Notes under the pieces: generated by a model | Seen by the model: only the letters and a program-made list of their open reading frames with translations | The model's database searches: none | Told to the model about the DNA's origin: nothing | Shown here: positions 23,310 through 36,334 of the stretch, in pieces | How positions within the stretch are numbered: position 1 is the stretch's first letter | Layout of the letters: the number at the start of each line of letters is the position of its first letter | NCBI RefSeq assembly: GCF_000189635.1 | Contig: NW_002476161.1 | Coordinates: 186,001-250,000 of the forward strand | Direction: 5' to 3' | From: Tetrahymena thermophila SB210 | Taxonomy: Eukaryota > Ciliophora > Oligohymenophorea > Hymenostomatida > Tetrahymenidae | Length of the DNA: 64,000 bases | Program-made: the position numbers and the translations under genes

Positions 23310-26300
23310 TCAGTAATAGAGTTATCCCAAAATTAAACGAGGAAGCTTCTTTAAGCTTATTCTAAATATTTCAATATCTTTGTGAAAACTTTTTTTATTA
23401 AAAGTAAGCTAAATAAAATTTTTAAAAAATGTTTACTTAATAAATATAAATAGTTGTCTAATGTAGAGTAATTTAAATAGACTACTTTCCCTTCTATTAA
23501 ATAAAAGCTCGCTTTTATACTAGTTTTAACTTTTAAAGATTTAATAATTTTAAAATAAAAGTTGTAAAAATTTACATTAAGTTGAGACTAAGGTAATATA
23601 GATGTTTTAGAGATGACAAGTTGCTAAAAAAACTTTCTAATCCAAACTCCGAAATTTAGTTATCTCTTTTTGTGTAAAAATTTCATGAATAATAAAATTA
23701 TAAATAATTGAATTTTTTACAGTAAGTAAATGTTGAGAATTTTTAAGTTTTTTGTTTATTTTAAGCCTTAACCGAGAGAAATTAAACCGCTATCAGTTAC
23801 CTTATTTTTTCTGCATAATAATAAAATTTAAAAATTTAATATTATTATTAATTTACTAAATTTAAAGATTTAAGAATTAGAGATTCTGCAGCAATCCTAA
23901 ACTTTTTCCTATTGACTATGCACCTTCTACACCAATACAACTATGGCTATATATATTATAATATTCATTTAATATTGCTTTTTAGTAAAATATTTACTTG
24001 AATTTTAAAGAAAGCTCTTTTATTTAATACAAAAAAGAAAGACCTTCGCTTAAATGAGTCGTCTTAATGTGATTAAATTTGTTTCCACTTTTCAATTATG
24101 TTTAATTTTATTAATTAGTATTTTTTATTTAATAAATATACTTGAAATCTAAAACCAATTTTTCTATATTTATTAATTTAGAAATATTTTAACTGAATTC
24201 TTATAAACCCTCATTATCATCTATGTTATTATTCCTTTTGAAAAATGTTTATTAAATAAGAGAAAGAATCATTTACAAATAAAATTACCCTAAAATAAGT
24301 ATTAACACCTTTAGATTTTGACAATCTTTTAGACCTCTTGATAAGAGTTTAATTCCTTCAGATCGAATACCGTTATAACTAAATTTAAATTGAATTTACA
24401 CAAAATATTTTAAGAAAAATAACATACAGCAAATTAAGATTTAAATTTTCTAATAACGAACATTTCTAAATACTCTAACCTATTATTTAAGCTAATTAAA
24501 ATCCTGCTTCAAAAGTTAAGCAATCACCTACTCTTTTTTAAAATTAAATTTTAATGCTTAAATAAATGAAATAATAATTTACACAACTCTTTATAAATTT
24601 AATTTTAAACTTTTTAATTTTTTGCATTTAGAAATATTATCTGCTAAATCTTCAACTCCCAATTTATTGATTTTATTTAGTCTTTTATTTAAAAGCTAAT
24701 TTTAAACCAATATATATAAAATATTATTTATTATACCCAATATCTAAAGTAAGTTATTAAATTTCAGAAAACATTAATTTATTTTTTTCTCTACTTCTGT
24801 TCACTTGGTGATTTGGTGGGAATCCATTTCCGCTATATTTAGAAAAAAAACTAAACAAATTAATAATGCATATTATTACTAGAAATTGAGAGTTAAATCA
24901 TTAAGTTTTGTACAGCAACCAAGACTGTTAATAATATTTTCATATATTTCATAAGGTACTTTAGTATTTCTATTGATATTCAAGTTTCAAATTATTTAAT
25001 TACTTTATACTTATTAAATTACTCTAAATTCAAATTAAGGCTTTAAAGCTCCTCTAATTTTGACAAAACATGTCCTATTTATTTAGCTTATTCAATTTAT
25101 ATGATCCCTCTTATATTTTTAAAAAAATAAAAATAAAAATTTTTATAAATAATCTTTACTTAAAATTCAAAACAAGATTAAAGAGTCTGCTCTGACAACT
25201 GAGTAAATTCAGTATTCCTTCTACTTAATTCCCTCTACAACTTTGTTTGATAAAATTATTTAATGGTCTTTCCAAATATATTCTAAGTTTACTAGAAGCT
25301 TAGTTAAACTTTTTTTAGGTTTTTAAGCTTGCTCAAATGAGTGTAAAAGAACGAAAAATCTACTTAAAAATCTTATCTTTTTAATTTTAAATAAAAATAA
25401 AGAATTTATTTAAAAATTAATTTACATATCTAACATTAAATCATTCAATTTTGGAAAGTTAGAGATATTTTTTATCATTTTTATTAATTGACTGTTTTCA
25501 TTAAATATTGTAGAAACTCTTTTATTAATTTTTTAAAATTTTATGCACATTTTTAAAGATTTATTTTATTTAATTAACTACTATAATTTTAACTTTAATT
25601 TTTCTAAGTTGTAACAATGCGAAATATATTAACCTAACTATATTTTTTCTATTGATTCTTAGGGGATGTATGAAAGACTTAAGCTTCTAACGTATTTTAG
25701 ATTGCATTCCATCAAATTTATTAACTTTTTAAAAAAATTGAAACAAAGAAAATAGGATAATATTTACTTGTGTTTCATTTATCTCTTAATCAGCATAAAT
25801 GTCTATTTTTTTATAGAGTACCATTAAAATTAATGTTTTAATTTAATTATTTTTACAATCATACAAATTGAATATTCTAACTGTAGCATTCTTAAAATGA
25901 AATTAATAAAGACAATTTTTATCAGATTCTTGATTCATAATAGTAATTTTTTGTGATTCTAATTTATTTTTAAGTTTTTAACAATTTATTAATTTTGAAA
26001 CTAGAATTTAATTTTATCTTTATGTGTTAAATACAAACACATAATTATAATAAATTATTATATTTTATAAAATTAATAAATTAAAATGTTTAAGTAACCT
26101 TATTAGTCTGTATAATTAATTCTTATAGCTAGCTCTTCATTATTTAAACCATTTATTCCTCTCAAAGTCAATGAGAAATCTTTGCTTTCAAAATATTCCA
26201 GATTTAATAACTAAATAACTTTTGATAAGTTTTAATGTAACTATAAAATAACCTCTTTACTTATTAGAAACCCAAGTGATAATTAGTTTTATATTATAAT

Positions 26301-26315
26301 TTCTTAATAATCCAT
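23310..26315 (-). CDS. Leucine-rich-repeat (RNI-like) protein, paralog B
   Basis: Multi-exon minus-strand gene paralogous to 15805..18727. Exon 1 begins MDYQEIIIQNQLSLGFLISK and contains LLNLEYFESKDFSLTLRG, matching LEYLENSDFSLTLKG of paralog A at the same offset from the ATG. Later exons each encode about one LRR: NLMECNLKYVRSLSLS (~25690), QVEGILNLLSCQSRLFNLVL (~25210), AKQIGHVLSKLEELQSLNLN (~25060), ENIINSLGCCTKLNDLTLNF (~24930), GVEDLADNISKCKKLKSLKL (~24630), EAGFQLAQIIGQSIQKCSLL (~24490), SEGIKLLSRGLKDCQNLKVL (~24340), GVEGAQSIGKSLGLLQNLQF (~23920) and EFGLESFFSNLSSLKHLYYL (~23630). A last piece, LKKLPRLIL, precedes a TGA at 23310-23312. Splice sites were not traced one by one, so the exact exon set and 3' end are provisional. 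I found no obvious inactivating break, but a pseudogene cannot be excluded. Confidence 0.63.
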
Positions 26316-27057
26316 TTATTTTTTAAAATAGTAATTGTTTAATGAATAACAGGCTAAATCTAATTATTATCTGAATATTTTCTTCTTTTATCACACTAAA
26401 TTAAAAAAAAGTTAAGAGTTAAAAATCCTTTTGACAAAAAAAGATATAAGTTTAGTGATTTCATTCGCAAAAAATGTACAATTGAAGCTGAGGAAAATTT
26501 AAAAATATTACTTTATTTACTTAAAAAATATAAATTAATCAGTATAGTTAGATAAGGAATAAAAATATAATTATTATCCAAATAAATAAAATGCAGTGCT
26601 TCACTTTTTTTCCCATTATAAAAATATTAAAATAATGTAAATAAAGATTGTCTTTTTTAATAAATTTTCTTATTTTTGCTTTATATTTTGAAGGAATTTT
26701 TATGAAAATAAGGTAATATATATGATATAAGTAAAATATAATAATTTTAAATGAATAATTATAAATATTTGAAGATAGATAAAAACTCATTAGAAATTTT
26801 TAAATGAATTAAATTATTATAAATATTGGATATTCTAATACAGTTAATAAATATATAATAAATAAAAATATTATTAAAATTATTTTTTTAATATAAAGAA
26901 ATTAATTATAAGTATTATTTCATGTTTATTTTATTAATGAATTATATACTATATCTACTATTTTGGAAAGCTTGATATCTAATTATTATATTATTTATCG
27001 TTGGTTTAGCTAAACTTTTTTACTCAATCTTAACTTTTCTTCATAGTTTTTTAGTAA
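26316..27057. other. AT-rich intergenic region
   Basis: About 740 bp with no supportable gene. It lies upstream of LRR paralog B and downstream of the giant N/Q-rich gene, both on the minus strand. A standard-code frame at 26548-26790 is a chance product of the AT-rich sequence (Ile/Tyr/Phe/Lys only). Confidence 0.45.
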
Positions 27058-30000
27058 TCAAGAAAGCCTTTTAAATTAATTAGTTTTAGTTTAAATTTTA
27101 AAATAAAATGCAATAAAATTACTTATAATTTGTTATCTTTTATTTGGTATGACTGGCTTTGAAGATTTAAATAAGCTAGAACTTTTAGAACTTATTCCAT
27201 GCTCTGAGAATTGTGGAGTTTCTTTATTTTCTTGGTTATGTGACTCTATGTTTGATTATAAACAAATTATTAATAAATATATTTAATTGAATTATAAGTT
27301 TTACTTTGAACTTCATTGCATGCATCAATACTAAGCTCAAAATGTTTTTTCTTCTTGATATGGTTTGATTAGCTGCGTGCGTGTGTATCCTTATTTTGTG
27401 TGTTTTCAAAATGAGGCTATCTTTACTTTACAAATTTGGATTCAGTTGGAATTTCTGAAATAGGTCTTTGTCTTGAAACTCCTTAGCTTTTTTTGGAAGC
27501 AGTTAAATCAGTTTAGTTTTCACTTTTAGAAGCTTATAAGTCATCTTTTTGACTATCTATAGATTCTGTAGATTTATTTTACTCAAAGCTATTTTGATTA
27601 TTTTAATCTTATTGTGGCTTTTTTAATGGTGAATTGGAGTCTTAATTTTCATTTTATTGAACTTATTTCATATCTGTTTCAGAATTAAATTAATTTTAAT
27701 TAGGTATCAAAGTTTATACAGGCTACTAATTGGAAATAGGCTAGCTAGAAAGGTTGCTTATAGAAGAAGATGGGACTTGCTAAATAGAAATGAAATTATC
27801 AGAATGTGCAAATGAGGCTAATTGTACATGATCATATTAAGAAGATTGTTTTTCAGACTTTCTTCTATCCTCAATAAAAGGTGAATCTTAAAGCTTTTTG
27901 GAAGATTATTCTTCATTTTTAGTTTCTTAATTTTTTTTTTCAGATTGCTAATCCAACTATTAATTATTACTACTGTTGCTTTTTTCAATCTATAATGATT
28001 GTTTCAACTCTAACTCCTATTTTTATTATTAAATTTACTACATCTATTCTTAGTTAAATGATGCATGAGAGAAAGCAGGCTATTCATTGAATCTAATTGA
28101 AATTTCATCTACTTATTCATTACTTCTCCTTCTTTCATTAGTGGTTATGACAAAAGGAGAATCGTTACTAAGAGATTGATATTAATTTTTATCATTATTA
28201 TTTTAAACATGGCTTAGTCTGGCAGAGGATTATTATTGAATTCCTGTTTAGAATACAGAAGTTTAGGGTGCGTATGAACTATTGCTTTGATTATTTGTAT
28301 TGAATACAGTATTTGATTAGTAATCATTTTAATCAACTTGGGGCGATTTTAATAAATTTTCGTTTTTCTTTTCTTCTAATACTTCGTCTTCATTCTAATC
28401 TTTATGACAAATTACGTATTCACTCAAACGTTATTCATAATCTCTGGCATTTGTATATTCTTTTCTATTTGAGTTAGGTCCACCAGTAAGCATTGTATTT
28501 TGCATGATTGAGTTCTCATCTCCGTCACTTTAATTCTGAATATTGTTGTTACTAAAAATTTTTTCATTTTATTAGAAGCTCTTTTCATTTTAATAAAAGC
28601 TTTTTTCATTCAAATTTGAGCGATCTAAGATAAAGCTATTGCTTTATTGTATACGATGGCTAAGATCTAATAATCCTCTAGCACTTCTACCAGATATTTC
28701 GTTTAGCTCCTCAACAAAATTTTACAAACTAGTTCTTACTTTCTTCTTCTTTTAGTCAGCCTCAAATTCTTACAAGTTCTTCTTTTAGTCACCATGATTT
28801 CCCTCATTGTAATATCTTGCTGATTTGTTGAAGATTCTTCTTGAAATATTCTTCTTTTTAACATTTTCTGCAGATGCTACATATCTGCTGCTGTTTTATC
28901 TTTGAGATCCTTCTCTGTAGCTTAAATTTTCTTATGAATTCATTTCGTAATCTGTTCCTCTTTTCCCGTTTGATAGTTGATGATTTTCTTTTCTACCTGA
29001 TTCTAAATTTATATCTGCTAATATCCTGTTTTCATAAAAGCTTTCTTCTTAAGTCATTTATGTCTGTCCTTTGAATTCTATAATTAGATAAAATTATTTA
29101 TATTTTTTAAGAAATAATAAATATAAATAAATAAAATAATTAATTACATTATGCGTAAATTTGCTCTTGTTAATCGTTGAAGTTTTAAAATTCATTTTTG
29201 TTTGTAGGTTGAGAATATAATTCCAACTATTGCTCTGCATTTTGCTAGTTTTGATATGAAGGTTATTTGAATAAATTTACTTAACCAGCTTCAGCTCTTT
29301 GAGAAGCGTGGTCTTCAATTATTGCACTGCGTTTATTCATTTGGAGCAAGGCATTCACAGAAATATTTTCAGTTTAAGGGATGTTATAGTTGTTATTATA
29401 AACATAGTTTTTATTTTAGATAATTTGATCTCCTCCTTCATTTTGATTTGCATAAATATTTATTTAGTAATTATTGTTATTATCACAAGATCTATGAGAA
29501 AGCATTTACTATTCTTCATTATTATATTGGTATAAATTATTTTGATAAATATTTTCATCCTGTTGATAAATATTATTTTAATCACCTTCTTCATACACTT
29601 GCTATTACTCTTGATTTTCTAATTGGAGCTAAGAAGGTCTTAAAGGACTCTAACTAATCTAACTCAAGCTAGATTGGTCATCAGCTACTTCATCAACCAA
29701 TTCATTTCCTTATTGAAGGAAATATTTGTATTATTCTTAAAAGTAAGGATTTTAGTTATTCTAATCAAATTAGTTATTGAGATTTTAGGGTAATTTGTTT
29801 TAATATTAAGCTTATAATTAGGACTTGATTCTAGCTTGATCATTTATTTAAAGAGACTAGTACTGTTAGATAGGATATTGTTGTTTCTACCTTATTTATT
29901 AGAATCCATCACTTTAGTACATATTATCTACAGACAATGGTTGATCTGTTAACTTGAAATTGTTGTCACCTTCAAAATTAATCTTTTAATTATATAATCC

Positions 30001-33000
30001 ACTTTTTTTCTTTTTCACAGAACTCAAATTCTCCTCAAATCTCCTTGCTGGTATGCCGATACTCTGTTTTGAAGAGCGTAAGCTATTATTTTGCATGCTT
30101 TCACGTACTGAATTTCCATACTATTCAGAGATATTGTATTATTATATCTAATACTAATCAGGGTTAAATAAAGCAGGATCCTACATGTTATAATTTTATT
30201 ATTGTTAGAGCTACAAATTTTACTGTTATTGTTGGACATACATTTGTTCGTTTAGCTCATAATCCTCTTAATTTTAATCTTATATTTAATCTTAGTATTA
30301 TAAATTATTTTAATACTATTATCCATATCCATCTCCTTACATGTTGTTTTCATAATATTGTTCATCTTATTGTGTTAACTACTCTTCCATATTTTCACAG
30401 TTTTATTCTCCATATTCATCTAAACCATCATTTTAGATTTGATTTTATTACTAATAAGATATTTCGTCAGGGTTTTCTTCATCCTCCTCCTCTAAATTAT
30501 CGCTGTCTAAATCATCGTAGTATTCTTCCTATTGCTACTACTACTATTATTGTTATTGTTAGATTTAGTGCTATTCTAAAATCATGAGCTGCTCTTGAGT
30601 CATGTATTATTATTGTTTAGCTCCGCTTTGCTATACATAGATATTTTACTCGTTTTACATTTCATTTTCATCTTCTTCTTATATTCCTTCAGTTAATTCT
30701 CTATCTTCTAAAGTAATATACCTATTCATTTCATCTTCTTAATTTTGATTGTACTACTATTACATGTCAAATGATTTTCTATGAGAGTTTTGTTATGGAA
30801 TCTACTCACTGAATAACTATTTACCGTTGATAGCATAATTATAATTTTCAATAGAATTTTAATAAGACTTTAACTACTAAGGATTGAGAGAAGACAACAG
30901 CTTTTGTTGTTGCATCTTCATTGATTAATAGGATTATCCTGGTGTGTTTTAGTTATTAGGTCTGGAATTTTTCAAATTTAATCTATATTCCTAAGAACTA
31001 TTTATCAACTACTACTCTATTTAAGGAGATAACCTATTTTAACTTGAGCCTACTTAACTTAACGAGCTATTATTGCTGCTTTGATAATATAGCTATCTAT
31101 TTTTATATGGTTCAACATTGTTAATTGGTGGAGATTAGTCAGTAAATTGTATAGATCCTTGCTTTTAAATAGATTATTTTTAAATATTTTGTCTTTGTGA
31201 TTTCAATAAGCCTGAATTTTGAAGAGGAGGCTTAGAAAAGGCTGCGTTGTTTTCCTAACTTTAATTGAAATGCTTTGTTAAATGTTATGCATTAGGATCA
31301 GGTGTTTATAAAAAATGAATATTTGATTTTATTTCAAAGTTATTCATAGATTGCTATGACATTTTAAAAGGATTTTAGTAAGAATTTTAGATCTTTATTT
31401 GATTTTAATAAATTGAGGGAGCTGTTTCATAAAATTTATTTTAAGGAGTAGAATCAGTCGGAATAGGTTCACCTGCAAATGCGTCTAATTTTAAGTTTTA
31501 AGAAGTAGGTGTTTGAACATAAGAATACTGCTATTGAGCTTCAAACGCATAACTGCTTTGATTATTTCCTCCTCTTTTATCTTATGTTTAGTTAGTTAAT
31601 TAATTGCATGTATTATTCCAATATTCTGTCATGTTGCTACGTATGTTTTCTATTTCTTTCTATGAGACAGCTTAAATGCTTCCTTATCTATTATTCTTTT
31701 GACGCTCAATTTCGTCCATCATTTTTTGCTTTGTGGCTGTATTAATTAGTTTTTGAGGAGTAGAATTAGTGACTGAAAGCTCACTCATAATGCTTATTTG
31801 TCTTTATTTTTCATTAGGGTTTAGTGAATATCCTTTTGATTGATAGATTTCATTTTATGAAGAATTATAGCAACTGGAGTTTCTCTTTCTTTACTCAATT
31901 TGTTAGTTATCATCAGTGCTAGCAACATATTAATATTCGTTTTATATATTCATTTAATTGTTGTTATTTTCAAATAATTCTTTGAAGCTATTAGATTATT
32001 TGTATGAATGATTATAACTTTACTTGTTAGTGGGAGTAACTTGATATTCAACTTATTGTTATTGCTATTATTATTATTATTGCATCTCACCATTAGAATA
32101 AATAGATTCTCTTTTACTATTAGGAGTAGCATTTCTTTAGCTGCTAATTGAATTTTTGTTAAAGTGAATCTTTTAGATTGGGAAATGAGATTAAGAGCTT
32201 TAAACTTTCTCTGCTTCCTAGTTAAAGTTATTAGGATACTAATAACTATAACTCTTTTATTATATATCAGTTTAAATACTTTAATTATTATTGTTATTCT
32301 ATTTTTTAATAGTTATATCTCCATTTGTACCTAAGCAATACAAATAATTAAAAATATATAAAAATAAAAAAATATTTACCACTATAGCTTAATGTATTTA
32401 GTTGATAAGAATCTAGTTGGTTTTAATTCTTTGGGGTAGAATTCTCAATATTACTAGCTTAAGTGCTCTGAATTTATGTATTTAATCCTTACTTTATTCC
32501 ATTTATGATTTTCATTTGGTTGCTATTATTACCGTTCTAACGAGCAGAATAAATAAAATTATCTTATAAACTTGAATTTGTCATAACAAGATTTTATCTT
32601 TAGCTCTCTAAATTTTTGTAAGCAAAGCTATTTAAGTCATTGAAAGTACTAGCAATGCTTCCTCCGGCTTAGAAGATTTTAATTCCATAATTAATTTATT
32701 CTTGTCCAGCTGGTTTGTTAATTTCACTAATTTTAAGAGAAGAAGAGCATGGAGACTCATTTGAATCTTAAGAATTTCTTGCTTAAGTATTCTTATTATC
32801 TGCAATACTTTCATTTACATTTTATGGGTTATATCCAAAGTTTATTGAGCATGTTTTTTTAATTCCATTATCATCTTCTTCCTACTGAGAATTATTAAAT
32901 CTGTTACTTCCTTTTTTTTAAAAAATAAAAATATTTGTAAAAAGAAAAAAAAAATTTAGGAAAAATAATAAAAAATGTTTATTTTTATTAATTTATTTGA

Positions 33001-36000
33001 ATAAAATATAATTTGTTACTGTTTGAGTTGTAAGTGGGCATGTTTAGATTAGTAGAAACAATTTCTTATCCATTTTAAGTGAAAATGTTATTGACAGATT
33101 ATTGTGTCTAAAATGAATTCATAACATTATTTTTGTAAACAACTGCTGGTTGTCTTGAAGGGAGAGTTGAGATTCTTTCTTAGCTATTTAATTGCACACT
33201 TTGTTAATAAATTGGAGTCTAATTATTGTTTTAACTTCTTACCGACTCAAGTGTGTTTTAACGAATACAATTTTGTATTTCATTAATAGTTTAATTGACA
33301 AGTTCAGAGTTTTTAATGGATTATAATAACTAATTTTAGTCATCTTTTTAAACAAATTCCTAATAAATTCTTTACTTTTCTTATAATGTGTTTTAAGTTA
33401 CTATTTCAGTAATTTATTTTAAATTTTCAAATTCTCTAACAACTGTTCTTTGTATTATTTCATTCACTTATTCTTTTGCTTTTTCTTTTATTTCTTATTC
33501 TTGCTTTTAATAAAGCTCAATTTCATTAATTGGAGTAGTACATGCATTAGAATTGTTGAATTTAAATACTTTTGGTGTTTTTTCTTACTGTTCTCCTTAG
33601 GAAATCATTTGATTGTTAAATAAGTTATTGTTTCCTACTAAAGGTAGAGCCTCACATGCAAATGAACGAGAGTTATCTACCCCTTAGTTTGATTTTTAAA
33701 TTGGTGATAATCCTGGTAAAAATGCATTTTAAATTTTAAAAGCTGGGTTTCCTCCACCATTAATGTTGGATCTACTTTGATCCTCCTAAGTGTATAAAAT
33801 TTAGCTAATATTACTGAGAGAAGGTAGATTGCTTAAGTCTTTTTAACCTTTATTAGAATGAACTAACGTTCTACCTAAATAATAGGGAATTTAAGTAGGT
33901 TTTTACTATTATTAATCATTTTAAGATGAATCCTTTTACTAACTATATATGTTATTGCAGCTATAGTTTTTAGTGAGAGTCTTCTTACCAGAAGAATCTA
34001 AGATATTCTTTGAATAATTATCTTTGCTTTTTTCTCTATTGTCAGGATTCAAGAATTAATAAGGTATTTCTGAAATATTTCTTTAAACATCTTAATTTTA
34101 AGCTTCTTATCCATAAAGGTTGTTCAAATGCAAATTGCTTATGCTCTTTGATTTTTAAGCACTAAATTTTTTTTAGCTATTTGCTAATTATTGGCTGAAG
34201 TTAAAATTTGACTAAGAGTTAGTTTCTTATTCATTGGTTTTTTAATTTAAAGGTGAATGGGATAGTTCATTAGTCTTTCTTACTCCTGTCATTTTTCTTA
34301 ACTACTAGAATTTATTACGTACAGACTCATATGGGATAGAGCTTTGGGCTTCATTTTAAGGAATTTAATAAGAGGGTTATAGCAGGTTTTAATTTGTATG
34401 AATCTAAGGTTAAATTATAGATCCATTGATTGAATTTTTATTTGCAACTATGTTTGTGGAAGTACTTTAGAGGATACTGCCTAATGCTAAGCTGCTACAA
34501 CTTGGATTATTTTGAACAATTAAAGAACTAAAATGAGCTTATGAATTATTTTAGTTATTACTGTTTATAAGTTAATTATTGCTTAGAGATATTTGAGTTT
34601 AGTTGGATGGAGTATTTGTTTTATTAACACTTTGGTTAATGCTTTCTTAAATTTCTTTTTGATTAGTAGTCTCTAAATAAGGTTTAGGAGCTTAAATAGA
34701 ATTAACACCTGATACTATTTATTAAATAGATGAATTACTCCTTAATACTGGAGGAGGTGTTACTGATCTTTGACTTAAAAGCTATCCTATATTTATATTA
34801 GATCCTGTATTTTTTAAATTTTGAGGAAGGGTTTAAATTCCAGATGCATTTGACACAGCAGATGTAAAATTATAGTTAGTGTTTAAATGAGCTTAATTAT
34901 TATTCTAGTTAGGTGTATTACCGAGCATAGCTAAACTACTGCTCTAATTAGGAGTATTACCTAAACCATTCACATTATAACTGCTATTTGATCTAGTGAG
35001 GCTGTTATTTTGCTAATTACTTTAACCTTAATGCATTAGCTAGTTAATTGTAGCTGTGTTGTTAAAGTTAAAGAAGTTAGTCTTGCTAGAATTGCTGTTG
35101 GGAGTACTAAAGTTATTTTAATTTTGTGTATTTTAATCAAAGACATTTTAAGAGTAATTGGAAGGAGTTGTAGGTTGAATCTATAATACATTATTTGAAT
35201 TGGTAGATATTAGTATATTATTGTTGTTTTACTAACTACTTGAATAAGGTAAAGGAGTCATCGATCTTACTCTTTCAACAGTATTTGATGGATTATACTG
35301 TCCTATAACACTATTTAAATTTTAATTATTTGTAAGAGTTTGAGAAACTAGTGATGGTTTAATTGCAGATGTACCTGATATATTAGAGCAATTGACTTAG
35401 TTGACAGGAGTCATACTTAAGCGATTATTATTTGACAGTATATTACTTCCCCCAATAATTGAATTTAAAATTCCTGTTTGAGTTTATGTAGGCGTTTTAG
35501 GTACCTGGTATTAGTTTTATTAATCTTCTTTAGGTAAATCAAACATACTCTTACCAATAGGAGTTGAAGGTTAATTATTATCATGTTAGGCTTAAAAGTT
35601 AATGTAGGGAGTTTTCGATACTGTTTAACGATTAGATGGTGTGTATTATTACTCAGAAAGATAAGTAGGCTGAGGAGCACGAGTAGGAGTCACTGATCTA
35701 TTAGAATTATTTATCTAATGTATAGTTGTAATAGTTGTTGTTCCTCCTAAATAATTAGTTGGGTTTGTTGTTGTGCCAAGAGGAGTAATTTTGATCATTG
35801 GAGAAGATGAAATAACTGGGTGATTAAGGGTTTAACCTTTGTTTTTCAAAATGGAAACAGGAATTTAAGCAACTGACTTAGCATTTGAAACTGAGTTATT
35901 TCTTGTTAAGGTTTTCATTCCACTTTGATTGTTTTAGCTATTTGTAATTTCGTTTAATATATTTGGCTAAGCTTAAGTAGCATTGTCATTGCTGTTTGTA

Positions 36001-36334
36001 TAGCACCCAATATAATTAGAATTACTACGAGCTAAAGTATAGGGTTATGAAGTTTAAGGCTGTATATAGTTTGTAGATGAAACATTTTTCAGAGTGTTTC
36101 CTGATGTTAAGAAATCGCTTTATCTTTTAAAAATTCTACCTTCTTCTGTCTATAAGAAAGTAAATAGCAATTTTTCAGGGACAGTTGCCTAAATAGTGCT
36201 TGTGAGTACAGGATTACTTAGTCTTAATATAGGTAGAAGATTCTTTACATTTGCGCAATTATTAAAAATTATTTTATCCTTTAAATCACTCTTGCGTGCT
36301 TCATAGCAATCTCCATTCAATGTAAGTTTAATAT
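27058..36334 (-). CDS. Giant N/Q/S-rich disordered protein, unknown function
   Basis: One gene, not several. The frame stays open as Gln/Asn/Ser/Thr-rich protein for about 9 kb, across small introns whose phases agree: 32911..33019 (GTAACA...AAAAG), 32331..32379 (GTAAAT...GCTTAG), 29078..29147 (GTAATT...TTATAG) and 27246..27306 (GTAAAA...ACATAG). The last frame ends at TGA 27058-27060 (FKRLS). Total is about 3,000 residues. The 5' end is unresolved: an exon starts at 36334 after an acceptor (AAACTAG) and encodes GDCYEARKSDLKDKIIFNNC, the least repetitive part. The first exon(s) lie somewhere between 36345 and ~36790. A central region has many Ser/Thr-Pro sites (VSKTPYINF, QPSTPIGKS, RSMTPLPYS). 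A basic Lys/Arg-rich stretch lies near 28600-28900 (VKKKNISRRIFNKSARYY). No catalytic domain or membrane segment seen. Possibly a scaffold or cytoskeletal protein, but that is a guess. Confidence 0.62.

Noticed and set aside
29057-29057. Separate gene starting at ATG 29057 (MTQEESFYEN)
   Set aside because: An intron at 29078..29147 joins the upstream frame to this sequence in phase, so the ATG is more likely internal.
29299-30587. Several plus-strand standard-code frames of 66-78 residues
   Set aside because: They are antisense shadows of the Q/N-rich minus-strand gene, whose TAA/TAG/CAA/AAT codons leave the opposite strand open.
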